A stretch of 38,674 nt of DNA from Pyramidobacter piscolens W5455 (GCF_000177335.1 NZ_ADFP01000059.1:1-38674); one strand, 5' to 3'; numbered from the stretch's first letter, positions 7,680-15,183 are shown. The notes: generated by a model not told the origin, from the letters alone. Numbers and translations: made by a program.

Positions 7680-7743
7680 AGCTTCGCCACGCGGGGATGT
7701 ACCCAGTGTATTAGTTGTTTAAAGACAAATCCCCGCGCGAAGC
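7680..7743 (+). ncRNA. CreR-type Cas-regulating crRNA-like RNA (mini-CRISPR)
   Basis: CACGCGGGGATGTACC at 7688-7703 matches the 3' part of the I-E repeat at 15 of 16 bases, giving a handle AUGUACCC. CAAATCCCCGCGC at 7726-7738 matches the 5' part of the repeat at 11 of 13. Between them lies a 21-nt guide (7705-7725), shorter than the 32 nt of array guides. The guide matches the cse1 leader in register with Cascade's base-flipping. Cas-regulating RNAs with this layout have been described for types I-B, I-E and V-A. They direct the effector to repress its own cas promoter. The RNA can also fold so that GCTTCG...CGCGGGGAT (7681-7698) pairs with 7729-7743, leaving the guide in the loop. Expression and function are inferred, not shown. 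Confidence 0.75.
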
Positions 7744-7759
7744 GTCGGCTGAACGCTCT

Positions 7760-7780
7760 CCTTCCGCAGGGAAGGATCGT
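7760..7780 (+). terminator. Possible terminator of the crRNA-like RNA
   Basis: CCTTCC at 7760-7765 pairs with GGAAGG at 7770-7775 around a GCAG loop, followed by ATCGTTTC. The T-run is short, so termination may be partial. The larger hairpin at 7791-7844 lies just beyond. Confidence 0.4.
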
Positions 7781-7790
7781 TTCGAGACAA

Positions 7791-7844
7791 CGGCGCCGTA
7801 GGGAACTGAAAACTTTTGCGCGTTTTCAGTCCCCTGCGGCGCCG
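7791..7844 (-). terminator. Large hairpin downstream of cas3
   Basis: CGGCGCCG...CTGAAAAC at 7791-7813 pairs with GTTTTCAG...CGGCGCCG at 7822-7844, a stem of about 23 bp with one mismatch, abutting the cas3 stop codon. No strong T-run follows on the minus strand. It may terminate, protect the cas3 mRNA 3' end, or separate the cas3 and CreR transcripts. Confidence 0.6.
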
Positions 7845-10577
7845 TCATTCTTCGTCTCTTTCATCGAGATCGAACTGTGAGAGCAGTCCCTCGGAATCAT
7901 AGTAATACTTCCGGCTGCCGAGCGCGAAAGACAGCAGACCGCCTTCCGGCCTCGGTTCCACCAGATACGTGCCGTCTTCTTTTTTCTTCTGCGCTTCCAG
8001 CGCGGCAGCGTCGGTCCCCAAGAGCCAGGCGGGGATCGAAAAACTTTTCAGTTTCTCCCCTTTCAGCGGACTGGCAACCGACTTGTCGCATTTCACGGAG
8101 AGATCCATCACGCCCAAACGGGTTGCAATGCGTTCCATTTCTTTGCCACAGGCGATCTTGACGTCCTTGAACGCCTCGTCCCATCTCAGCCGAGCCGTCC
8201 TGGCGATCCAGCCCTGAGCCAGTTTGAGGCCCTCGACTTCGTTCAGCGCGCGCTGCCATTTTTCAGCGCCCAACCCGTTCACCAGACGCCGCAATGCCTC
8301 GGGATGAGTGCTCTGCTCCACAAAAAAGCGATTTTGCTCCGGAAGGTTCCACATCTCGTTTTCTTCGAGCAGACGCCAGGTCGCCGCCAGCGAAGGCAGA
8401 TTGACATAAGCCCGCTCGGTTCCGTAGCCGTACGAGCGTGCTTCTGCGCCGAGCAACCAGCCGCAGTCCGCATCCGGCAGCAGGACGACGCAGCGCGGCC
8501 GTTCAAAGCCCGCGGGCCGCCGGCGCTGGTGCCGGAAAAGACGCCCGATCCGCTGCAGCATCACGTCGGCGGGACACAGATCGGTGATGATCAGGTCGAA
8601 ATCCACGTCCAGCGACTGTTCCAGCGTCTGCGTCGCCACCAGAACGCAGCAGTCGCGCAGCTGATCCGGCGGCACGGCTTCTTTGCCGAAACGGCGCCCG
8701 ACCTCGCGATCGAGCAGCCGCCGGTCCTCGGGAGCGTAACGGCTGTGATGGAGCGTCGGGATTTCGTTGACGCTGAAAATCTTTTCCGCCGGCAGAATTT
8801 TCCGCAGCGCGCGGAAGGTTCTCCGCGCCTGACGGACGCTGTTGCGTAGGATGAGGACGCAGGGGCCTTTTTCATCGAAGGGGGCAAGGTTCTGTGTCGC
8901 CAGCTGCGCGACGGCCTGCGGATCCTGCTGGATCGGTTCGCGCTGCATGCGCACGCTTTTGCCTCGCGACGGGGAAGCCGCCGTCAAAGGCGGTTCCGCA
9001 GAAGACGTCAGCAGCGGATAGGGAACTTTCACAGCCTCCGTCAGCGGCAGACGCTCCGTTTCCGTCTGTTCCGGCCGCTGCGGCCCATTTTCGTTCCACA
9101 CCTTAAGGTAGCGCTCGGTGCTTTCGGAACCCAGCGTTGCCGACATCAGCAGCACATGACCGCCGACGCGGCGAAACAGTTCGATGAGCCCGCAGATCAG
9201 GGCGCTCATGTAGGCGTCGCTGGAGTGGACCTCGTCGACGACCAGCAACGAACGCTGAAGAGCCGCCGCCCGCATGTGGGCATGAGGGACTCGCAGCCCC
9301 GCCAGCAGCGCCTGATCGATGGTGCCGGAAGCGATCGGAGATGCGAGAAAGCGCTTGGGCTGTTCGGCGTACCAGCCGACGGCCCGGTCGTTCACTTCCC
9401 GCCAGTCCACTTCAAAACGCCCGACGCGAAGCCCTTCACGGTCATTAACCCGCAGATAACCAGGCACGGCCAGCGTCACGGGGATCTGTTCCTGTCCGAA
9501 GGATGAGGCGGAAAACTTCACCATGCGCTCAAAAAGCTGCGTGGCGGCAAAGCGCAGCGGATTGGCAAAATACAGGCCGTCCACATATCCGGCCGCCAGG
9601 AGGCGGGTGTAGAGGCGCAGCGCCGCTTCGGTCTTGCCGCTGCCGGTCTCCGCCTCGAGGATATACAGGCCTCCGTCGGGAGACAGGACGAGCTTGTCGA
9701 CCGCCTGCTGGATCCCGTTGGGAGAGAAACCGAATTGCGCGGCGAAATCGGGCGCCCGGTCGGGGCGTTTGTCGTCGAGCGTCCAAACAAGAGAAGCGAG
9801 GACTTTTTCCGCCTGACGGCGCGAATACGAAAGCGAATCTTCCTCTTCCGGCGACGGACGTTGCTCGCCGCGTGCGTCGCATTCTCCGCAATAGGGAAAC
9901 AGACTGCGGTCGGAAGCGATCCAGTCGGCCAGCATCAGCGTCCCCGCAAAAAGATGCTGGAAGCAGGGCTCCTCCGGCAGCCCTCCGCCGGCGGCAAAAG
10001 CCGCCGGATACCAGCGTTGCGAAAGCGCCGCCAGCTCCCCGAGTGCCTTTTGGGGGTCGAGGTTAACGCCACGCTCCCAGCATTTCCTCGACGAGTTGTC
10101 CTGAGCCATGTCGCAGCGCTCCTGCGTGGGGACCGCCCCGTGATGGGCGAGGATCACCCACGTGAGGTAATCGTGCAGGATCCGCTTCTGGTCTTCGTTT
10201 TCCCAGAAATGCATCACGTCCAACAACTCATTCCAGATCTTTCCCTTGTAACGGATCGAAGAGAGATTGAACGCCGTATCAATGTGGTTAATCGATCTCT
10301 TCGGGGTGAGTTTTTCGATTTTCTCGCGATATTTCAGCTGAAACTTCGGCGATATTTTCCCGTAATCGTGCCAGAGAGCCAGAACACAGAGACGTTCACG
10401 CAGCGTCTCCGACAGCGGCCGCCCGAGGACGCGCTGAAAGTGCCGCTGAAAAAGAGCTCCGTCCATGATCTGCTCGAAGACCGCGGCAACGTCGGTCAGA
10501 TGGGCGACAAGCGGCTGTTTTCGGCCGCTTTCAACGTCAAACTTGCCCCAGACTTTGTTCAGTTCCTGCAAAATCAT
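7845..10577 (-). CDS. cas3: Cas3 nuclease-helicase, type I-E
   Basis: A 910-residue Cas3, the helicase-nuclease recruited by Cascade to unwind and degrade the target. The HD nuclease motif is HDYGK (His70-Asp71), with a conserved HHGA near 145. The helicase has Walker A ETGSGKTE (about 309-317), DEVH (about 447-450), LMSATLG (about 477) and QRIGRLFRHQR as motif VI. I chose the ATG at 10577, because GGGGAG lies 8 nt upstream; an in-frame GTG at 10595 would add six residues but has no site. It has its own promoter and lies upstream of cse1, separated by the CreR region. Confidence 0.97.
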   Translation of the reverse strand: MILQELNKVWGKFDVESGRKQPLVAHLTDVAAVFEQIMDGALFQRHFQRVLGRPLSETLRERLCVLALWHDYGKISPKFQLKYREKIEKLTPKRSINHIDTAFNLSSIRYKGKIWNELLDVMHFWENEDQKRILHDYLTWVILAHHGAVPTQERCDMAQDNSSRKCWERGVNLDPQKALGELAALSQRWYPAAFAAGGGLPEEPCFQHLFAGTLMLADWIASDRSLFPYCGECDARGEQRPSPEEEDSLSYSRRQAEKVLASLVWTLDDKRPDRAPDFAAQFGFSPNGIQQAVDKLVLSPDGGLYILEAETGSGKTEAALRLYTRLLAAGYVDGLYFANPLRFAATQLFERMVKFSASSFGQEQIPVTLAVPGYLRVNDREGLRVGRFEVDWREVNDRAVGWYAEQPKRFLASPIASGTIDQALLAGLRVPHAHMRAAALQRSLLVVDEVHSSDAYMSALICGLIELFRRVGGHVLLMSATLGSESTERYLKVWNENGPQRPEQTETERLPLTEAVKVPYPLLTSSAEPPLTAASPSRGKSVRMQREPIQQDPQAVAQLATQNLAPFDEKGPCVLILRNSVRQARRTFRALRKILPAEKIFSVNEIPTLHHSRYAPEDRRLLDREVGRRFGKEAVPPDQLRDCCVLVATQTLEQSLDVDFDLIITDLCPADVMLQRIGRLFRHQRRRPAGFERPRCVVLLPDADCGWLLGAEARSYGYGTERAYVNLPSLAATWRLLEENEMWNLPEQNRFFVEQSTHPEALRRLVNGLGAEKWQRALNEVEGLKLAQGWIARTARLRWDEAFKDVKIACGKEMERIATRLGVMDLSVKCDKSVASPLKGEKLKSFSIPAWLLGTDAAALEAQKKKEDGTYLVEPRPEGGLLSFALGSRKYYYDSEGLLSQFDLDERDEE

Positions 10578-10627
10578 CGCGTCAGCTCCCCGCACATAAA
10601 ATTTAAAACATCCGGCAATATAAAGCT

Positions 10628-10656
10628 ATTATAGTTCTTATTATCTAAAGAGACAA
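10628..10656 (-). promoter_or_regulatory. Predicted promoter of type I-E cas3
   Basis: On the minus strand TTGTCT (10656-10651), a 17-bp spacer and a perfect TATAAT (10633-10628) form a good promoter. The predicted start is near 10621, about 44 nt before the cas3 ATG. I see no match to the CreR guide here, so cas3 may escape the proposed repression. Confidence 0.7.
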
Positions 10657-10742
10657 GCGAAGCGGCCGTTCGCCGGGAAAAGTCGGCGGGGTCAGGGACA
10701 TTTCCCGGACAAGGAAGTGTCTGCCAGCGAAATTGAAAAGAC

Positions 10743-10787
10743 GGAGAAGCCCTGTGAGAAATGACGTGATTCTCACAGGGCTTCTCC
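10743..10787 (-). terminator. Terminator after the secreted protein gene
   Basis: An 18-bp perfect stem runs from GGAGAAGCCC (10743) to GGGCTTCTCC (10787) with a 9-nt loop. On the minus strand it is followed by GTCTTTTC. It separates the gene at 10823 from cas3. Confidence 0.8.
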
Positions 10788-10822
10788 GTAAAAAAAGCGT
10801 TGTCCGGGGCGGACGAAACAGC

Positions 10823-11689
10823 TCACTTCCCGCCAGCCGTGACGTTTTTGATCACGCTGCAGCGGTCCAGGGCGAAAACGGCGTTGCGGACCTTGGTGCG
10901 GCGGTAAGCGCCCTCGATGATCAGCAGGTCGCCCTTGCTGCACTTGGCCAAGTCGCCGCGGTCGTCGGCGTCGAAATAGCAGAGGATCGACTCGCCGCCC
11001 TCTTTTTCGGACTGCAGAAGCACGGTGTACAGGTCGCCGGACACGCCCATGTCGCCCATTCGTCCCTGCACTTGCGTGAGCGCGTTTTCGTACTGGGCCT
11101 CGAAGCGGGCCACGTTGGCGCGGTAAGCTTCTATCATGACGTCGACTTTTTCGGCTTTCTTGGGCGAAGAAGACTGCGGCGAATTGGCGTCCGCCGCTTC
11201 GACGGGCGTCAGTTCGAGCGCGGGCTTGGGCAGCGGATCAGGCTGATCCAGCAAGCGGCTGGCTTCGGCCAACGCCTTTGCGGGCAACAGCGCCGCGGAG
11301 TTGGTCGTATCGAACCAATCGTCGGGATTGACGCGCAGACGGCGGATAATAGCGCCGTTGGCGTCGACGTAGCGGTCATAGCGGCGCTGATATCGAGTGC
11401 CATCGATGGAATAGCGCAGGCAGAAGTCGTTGTATCTCACGCCCGCCGCCTGATCGGCGGGAATATCCTGTTTCACCATCAGCGCGGAGAGTCGCTGGAT
11501 CTCGCTCTCCGAGAGGATGCAACGGATCACGACGGAGATCATGCCGCTTTCGGCGTCTTTGGAGTATTCGCTGAGGTAGAAGTTGTTTCCCGCGCGGGTC
11601 GCATCGAGCAAAACCGGCTCGGCGGGCACGGCGGCGAAAAGCGCGGTGCAGCTCATGATAGACAGAAGCGTAAAGATCAGTTTCTTCAT
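10823..11689 (-). CDS. Secreted protein with paralogous N-domain and OB-like C-domain
   Basis: A 288-residue protein with a clear signal peptide (MKKLIFTLLSIMSCTALFAA). Residues 25-145 are paralogous to the same region of the next gene: both have EPVLL, F(Y/F)L.EY, a conserved RYDRY/VYDRYF block and a tryptophan before a hydrophobic stretch. After a Pro/Ser-rich linker, the C-terminal part (DLYTVLLQSEKEG to VFALDRCSVI) resembles the tRNA_anti-like OB fold found in bacterial exported proteins. Function is unknown. GAAAGGA lies 9 nt before the ATG. The neighbour upstream is its paralogue, with a terminator between them, so the two are transcribed separately. Confidence 0.8.
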   Translation of the reverse strand: MKKLIFTLLSIMSCTALFAAVPAEPVLLDATRAGNNFYLSEYSKDAESGMISVVIRCILSESEIQRLSALMVKQDIPADQAAGVRYNDFCLRYSIDGTRYQRRYDRYVDANGAIIRRLRVNPDDWFDTTNSAALLPAKALAEASRLLDQPDPLPKPALELTPVEAADANSPQSSSPKKAEKVDVMIEAYRANVARFEAQYENALTQVQGRMGDMGVSGDLYTVLLQSEKEGGESILCYFDADDRGDLAKCSKGDLLIIEGAYRRTKVRNAVFALDRCSVIKNVTAGGK

Positions 11690-11759
11690 AGCTCACGGTC
11701 CTTTCAAATGGATTTGTGACGTGGTCAATTATAGCATGACGCGAACTAAGGGACAAAAA

Positions 11760-11783
11760 GAGCCCCGGCTGAAACCGGAGCTC
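11760..11783 (-). terminator. Rho-independent terminator after the ankyrin-like gene
   Basis: On the minus strand GAGCTCCGG pairs with CCGGGGCTC around TTTCAG and is followed by TTTTTG. This is a classic intrinsic terminator 10 nt after the stop codon. Confidence 0.85.
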
Positions 11784-11793
11784 AAAATGTTCT

Positions 11794-12921
11794 TCATCTG
11801 CCCGTCAGCAGGTCGAGGATGTCCTGACCGTAGCCGCGGCGTTTGGCGATATCCAGCGGCGTGCCGCGGACCGCCTCGCCGTTTTCCATGTCGCCTTCCC
11901 AGACTTCGCCTTCGAGCTCGGTGTCGGCGCCGTTGGCGACCAGAAGTTTGATCAGGCGCGGGTCGGCCTTGGCGTTCAGCGCTTCGAGCAGCATGGAGCT
12001 GTTCTGATCGGCGATGTCGTTCACGCTCGCGCCCGCTTCGATCAGTTTCCGCGCCAGCGCGTCGCCGGGATAGGGCGTGACGGCGCAGGCGAGCAGGGCC
12101 GGATTGAGCTGCGTCTTGTTCTTGCTCATGCGTCCGACGAGTTTCATGTCGACTCCGCCGCCCTGCGCGCGGATGTAGTTGGCCAGCGCTCGAGGCTCGT
12201 TCTCGAGATCGGCACCGGAATCGAGCATCAGGCCGAGGATGCGCCCCGCGTCCCGGTCGGTACGATTCGCCACGACGGCGACGGCGTATCCTTCCAGCTC
12301 GTTGCCTTCGGAGTCGGTGTAGGGGATAAAGGCGTTGACGTCGGCGCCCTTTTTGATGGCGGCCGCGACGGCGCCGTAGGAACTCTTCGCCCAGTCCAGC
12401 GGCTTGCCGTCGCCGGCTCCGTTGTCGGAATCGCCGGCGGCAGGATTCTCGGGCGGCGCGTCGGGTTCGGCGCCGGCTTCCAGAAATTCCAGCGCGACGG
12501 AGTAAGCTCTGCCTGAGGTGAGCTGAGGCTTGGAAGTCTCCCATTTCTTCTTGTTCACGGGCACGTCGGCGATCAGCTCGCCATCCTCGTCGAAATAGCG
12601 GTCGTACACGCGCTGGAACTTGCCGCCGCTTTCGTCGAAGCGGAAGCAGAATATATTATTGCTCAGCTTGCGGGCCCTGACGAACGGCACGCCCTGCTTT
12701 TTCGTCAGCCATCCGATCGTCTTCAGCTTTTCGGCGTCGCTGTAGTGCCCGTTGATAACCACCGTCATCCGCGCGCTGGAGTCGTTATAGTCGTATTCGT
12801 CGAGAAAAAACTCGGTGCCGCTCTTCGCCTTGACGAGCAAGACCGGTTCGTCGAGCGTTTTCGCCGAAGCGCCGGCAGCGCAGAGAGCACACAAAAGAAA
12901 CGCGAGCAGGCATTTTTTCAC
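11794..12921 (-). CDS. Secreted protein with ankyrin-like repeats
   Basis: About 375 residues. The preferred start is GTG at 12921, giving MKKCLLAFLLCALCAAGASA, a good signal peptide, with AAGGA 9 nt upstream; an ATG at 12939 is possible. The N-terminal domain (about 20-145) is paralogous to that of the adjacent gene at 10823. The C-terminal half has ankyrin-like units: KKGADVNAFIPYTDSEGNE, LMLDSGADLENEPRALANY, KLIEAGASVNDIADQNSSM and KLLVANGADTELEGEVWEG, ending TPLDIAKRRGYGQDILDLL. Such repeats usually bind proteins. The partner is unknown. It is probably periplasmic or exported. Confidence 0.8.
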   Translation of the reverse strand: MKKCLLAFLLCALCAAGASAKTLDEPVLLVKAKSGTEFFLDEYDYNDSSARMTVVINGHYSDAEKLKTIGWLTKKQGVPFVRARKLSNNIFCFRFDESGGKFQRVYDRYFDEDGELIADVPVNKKKWETSKPQLTSGRAYSVALEFLEAGAEPDAPPENPAAGDSDNGAGDGKPLDWAKSSYGAVAAAIKKGADVNAFIPYTDSEGNELEGYAVAVVANRTDRDAGRILGLMLDSGADLENEPRALANYIRAQGGGVDMKLVGRMSKNKTQLNPALLACAVTPYPGDALARKLIEAGASVNDIADQNSSMLLEALNAKADPRLIKLLVANGADTELEGEVWEGDMENGEAVRGTPLDIAKRRGYGQDILDLLTGR

Positions 12922-13300
12922 GGGGATCATTCCTTTCATTCTATGTTGAATTAAGTTTATTTTAAAACATGAACGATGAAATTGGAAGCCCCGCTCCCTC
13001 CGCATTCTTTGCGACCCGCGGCGGACATAAGAATACCGCCGGCCTGGGGGGCAGACCGGCGGCATTCTTATGGGGTGTTTGTGTGTTGGAAGTGCTGTAC
13101 TGCATTTCTGCCGGCATGCCACTGCGTTCCAGCGCATCTGGGGGGGAGACGCGATGGCGCACGAAAACTTTGCATGAGCAGCCAATTTTTAAGGGGGAAG
13201 GCGGCCCGTCGCGCCCGCTGCCGAGCAGGCAAGAGAAAAGGGAAATCCGTGACATAAGCCGCCGGGGGGAGGCGGCGAACATCCAATGAAAGGAATAGGC
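12922..13300. other. Intergenic region with a strong inverted repeat
   Basis: No gene is supported in this 379-bp stretch. A 17-bp stem with CATAAGAATaCCGCCGG at 13026-13042 pairs with 13056-13072, but lacks a T-run on either side. A weaker GC stem at 13258-13276 could end the repressor gene. Several overlapping open frames exist in different phases, as expected from biased composition. The block could be a dispersed repeat. Confidence 0.5.
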
Positions 13301-13669
13301 TCAGAGCGACTTATGAACGAAACGGCACACCGCCGCAAAGCTTTCGTCGGAAATGACGTGCTCCACTTTGCAGGCGTCTTCCGCCGCGACTTCGCTGTCC
13401 ACTCCAAGTTCTCTGAAAAAGGCCGAAAGCACCTTGTGACGATCGTAGATCCGATCGGCGATCTCCTTGCCCGCGGGGGTCAAGGTGATCAAACCGTCCT
13501 TGTCCATGAGAATGTAATTGTTCTCGCGCAGGCGCTTCATCGCCACGCTTACGCTCGGTTTCGTCACGTTCAGCTCCGTAGCGATGTCCACTGAACGAGC
13601 ATAACCGAGCCGTTCGTGGAGCATCAAGATCTTTTCCAGATAATCCTCCGCAGACTGATGTATTTGCAT
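13301..13669 (-). CDS. DtxR/MntR-family metal-dependent repressor
   Basis: A 122-residue regulator of the DtxR/MntR family. The N-terminal winged helix is clear: MQIHQSAEDYLEKILMLHER, ARSVDIATELNVTKPSVSVAMKRL as helix-turn-helix, and LITLTPAGKEIADRIYDRHK as wing and linker. The dimerisation part holds HKVLSAFFRELGV and CKVEHVISDESF with the metal-binding Cys/Glu/His set. There is no SH3-like third domain, as in short MntR-type members. Such proteins sense Mn(II) or Fe(II) and repress uptake genes. GAGGGG precedes the ATG by 5 nt. A palindrome just upstream suggests autoregulation. The metal is not determined. Confidence 0.93.
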   Translation of the reverse strand: MQIHQSAEDYLEKILMLHERLGYARSVDIATELNVTKPSVSVAMKRLRENNYILMDKDGLITLTPAGKEIADRIYDRHKVLSAFFRELGVDSEVAAEDACKVEHVISDESFAAVCRFVHKSL

Positions 13670-13691
13670 GTCTACCCCTCGCTTTCATTCT

Positions 13692-13707
13692 TATAAGTCA
13701 GCTTATA
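13692..13707. promoter_or_regulatory. Operator-like palindrome upstream of the metal repressor
   Basis: TATAAG-TCAG-CTTATA is a perfect 6+4+6 inverted repeat about 22 bp upstream of the repressor ATG, where the -10 or start region should be. This is the place and form expected of an autoregulatory site. Confidence 0.55.
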
Positions 13708-13875
13708 TGATGCCATTAAAGGGCGAGTTTTGCAAGTACCATCACTGCGAAAGAATATACAAAACCTTCCGGCGTCTGAAAAATTTTGCGGTTAGAGGAA
13801 AAAACAGCTTCTTCTGAGAGAACACCGCAACGGTCACCCTTATGAAAAGGGGAAAACGCTTTTCTTTCTCAGTCG

Positions 13876-14370
13876 CTAAGCGAGCGCGCTTTTGAGAACG
13901 CCGCACCACGCTTCGATGCGCGCGTCGGTCAGTTCCGGCTGATTCTGCGAATCCAGCGCCAGGCCGACGAACTTTCCGTCCTTGACGACCTCGGAGTCGA
14001 TGCTGTCGTAGCCCTCGACCGGAGCTTCGCCGATCAGCGTCGCACCGGCGCCCGCGGCCGCTTCGCGCAGCTTGACGAGAGCGAGGCCGAACGTGTCGGC
14101 GAAACCCTCGTGATCGCCCGTGCCGAACACGGCGACCTTCTTGCCCTTCAGATCCATGCCCTCCAGCTTGGGGAGGAACGCGTCCCAGTCGTCCTGAAGG
14201 TCGCCGGCGCCCCATGTGGAGGAACCGAGGATCAGAGCGTCGTATCCCGCCAGCTGCTCGGGAGAAACTTCCGCAACGTTCAGACAATCGGCCTGAAGGA
14301 TCGACGCAATCTTCGACGCGGCTTCTTCCGTCATGCCCGTCGTGCTGCCGTAAACAACTGCTGTGGACAT
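13876..14370 (-). CDS. Flavodoxin
   Basis: A 164-residue long-chain flavodoxin, an FMN electron carrier that can replace ferredoxin when iron is scarce. The phosphate-binding loop is VVYGSTTGMTEEAA (about 5-18). The first isoalloxazine loop is SSTWGAGDLQDDWDAF, and the second is FGTGDHEGFADTF. PVEGYDSIDSEVVKDGKFVG and ALDSQNQPELTDARIEAWC complete the fold. The start is the ATG at 14370, because AGGAGG lies 8 nt upstream; an earlier in-frame ATG at 14388 has none. It is divergent from a DUF2023 gene, a common partner, and both promoters share a palindrome. Confidence 0.95.
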   Translation of the reverse strand: MSTAVVYGSTTGMTEEAASKIASILQADCLNVAEVSPEQLAGYDALILGSSTWGAGDLQDDWDAFLPKLEGMDLKGKKVAVFGTGDHEGFADTFGLALVKLREAAAGAGATLIGEAPVEGYDSIDSEVVKDGKFVGLALDSQNQPELTDARIEAWCGVLKSALA

Positions 14371-14407
14371 TTCTATAACCTCCTGCATGAGAAACTTTCA
14401 TACTGTG

Positions 14408-14451
14408 TTAGATTACACTAACTATTTTAGCCGGAAATCCCATTCTGTCAA
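14408..14451 (-). promoter_or_regulatory. Flavodoxin promoter with operator
   Basis: On the minus strand TTGACA (14451-14446), a 16-bp spacer and TAAAAT (14429-14424) form a strong promoter. TTAGTGTAATCTAA (14421-14408) follows immediately. This palindrome nearly repeats in the divergent promoter and resembles DtxR-type iron boxes, so repression by a metal regulator is likely. Confidence 0.7.
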
Positions 14452-14579
14452 GAGGTTATTTTAAAAATTCTTCAAGACCAGTCGCGGCAACATTTTAGAG
14501 AACATTTTCAAGGTTTCGACCGCTCGGAAAAAACGACTTATCATTTTCCTTTCGCTGAAATTGACTCCGTCAAAGCCCG

Positions 14580-14637
14580 TTGACATCGCGTTCAAGTTCC
14601 TTTAGAATGCTCATAATCGAATTAGTTTAAACTAATT
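14580..14637 (+). promoter_or_regulatory. DUF2023 gene promoter with operator
   Basis: TTGACA (14580-14585), a 17-bp spacer and TAGAAT (14603-14608) form a strong promoter. The perfect 18-bp palindrome AATTAGTTTAAACTAATT at 14620-14637 covers the start region. It matches the flavodoxin box at 12 of 14 core bases, so one repressor probably controls both genes. Confidence 0.72.
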
Positions 14638-14680
14638 ATATAGAGCCGCGGCGGCTTGTCAGAGAAAGGAGCGACGGCGT

Positions 14681-15025
14681 ATGGAAGTTTTCCGCCACCA
14701 TATCTACGAATTCAAAAAAGGACTGAGAAATCTGATCCTCCATACAGCGCCTCTCAGCGACGTGCCGGAGATCGAACGCTCACTTCAGGCGCAAGGCATC
14801 GCCTATCGGATGACCTATCTGAAAAACGGACACGTCAACGTTTTTTTCGGCAGCCCGGACTGCATTCGCGTCCTCGAGATCATCGGCAAAAACAGTCTCT
14901 GCGACTTCACAAAAGAAGAAGATTTCATTCTCGGCATCATGCTCGGCTACGGGCGTCTCGAAGAGTGCCGGCGCTTCGTCTCTCTCAGCGCGCCGCAGGA
15001 TGTAAAAAGCTGCGCTGCCGATTGA
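14681..15025 (+). CDS. DUF2023 family protein
   Basis: A 114-residue protein beginning MEVFRHHIYEFKKGLRNLIL, with YLKNGHVNVFFGSPDCIRVL and DFILGIMLGYGRLEECRRF. These features are characteristic of DUF2023, a small family usually encoded next to flavodoxin. The biochemical role is not known. AGAAAGGAG precedes the ATG. It is transcribed divergently from the flavodoxin and shares its operator type, so the two probably act together under iron or metal limitation. Confidence 0.88.
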   Translation: MEVFRHHIYEFKKGLRNLILHTAPLSDVPEIERSLQAQGIAYRMTYLKNGHVNVFFGSPDCIRVLEIIGKNSLCDFTKEEDFILGIMLGYGRLEECRRFVSLSAPQDVKSCAAD

Positions 15026-15040
15026 CGCCGCGCGAGAACG

Positions 15041-15075
15041 ATAACTCTAGAGTCATACAATAACTCTAGAGTCAT
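15041..15075. repeat. Tandem 16-bp palindromic direct repeat
   Basis: ATAACTCTAGAGTCAT occurs twice, at 15041-15056 and 15060-15075, a 19-bp period. Each copy contains the palindrome ACTCTAGAGT. The layout of two sites on one helix face fits a regulator binding site. No adjacent promoter is obvious. Confidence 0.7.
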
Positions 15076-15143
15076 GCACAAAATTATTTGCCCCCCAAGG
15101 CAAAATAAAAACATGCAGAGACTCCTCTGCTACTCGCGACATA

Positions 15144-15183
15144 AAAAATGATGCTGGAAGCTTCTCTTTCCAGCATCATTTTT
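15144..15183 (+). terminator. Rho-independent terminator after DUF2023 gene
   Basis: AAAAATGATGCTGGAA (15144-15159) pairs perfectly with 15168-15183, which ends in a T-run on the plus strand. The A-run on the left arm makes it usable from both directions. Confidence 0.85.

Noticed and set aside
12969..13289. A 106-codon plus-strand open frame
   Set aside because: Several frames are open here in both strands because of composition, there is no ribosome binding site, and the inverted repeat explains part of it. I recognise no domain.
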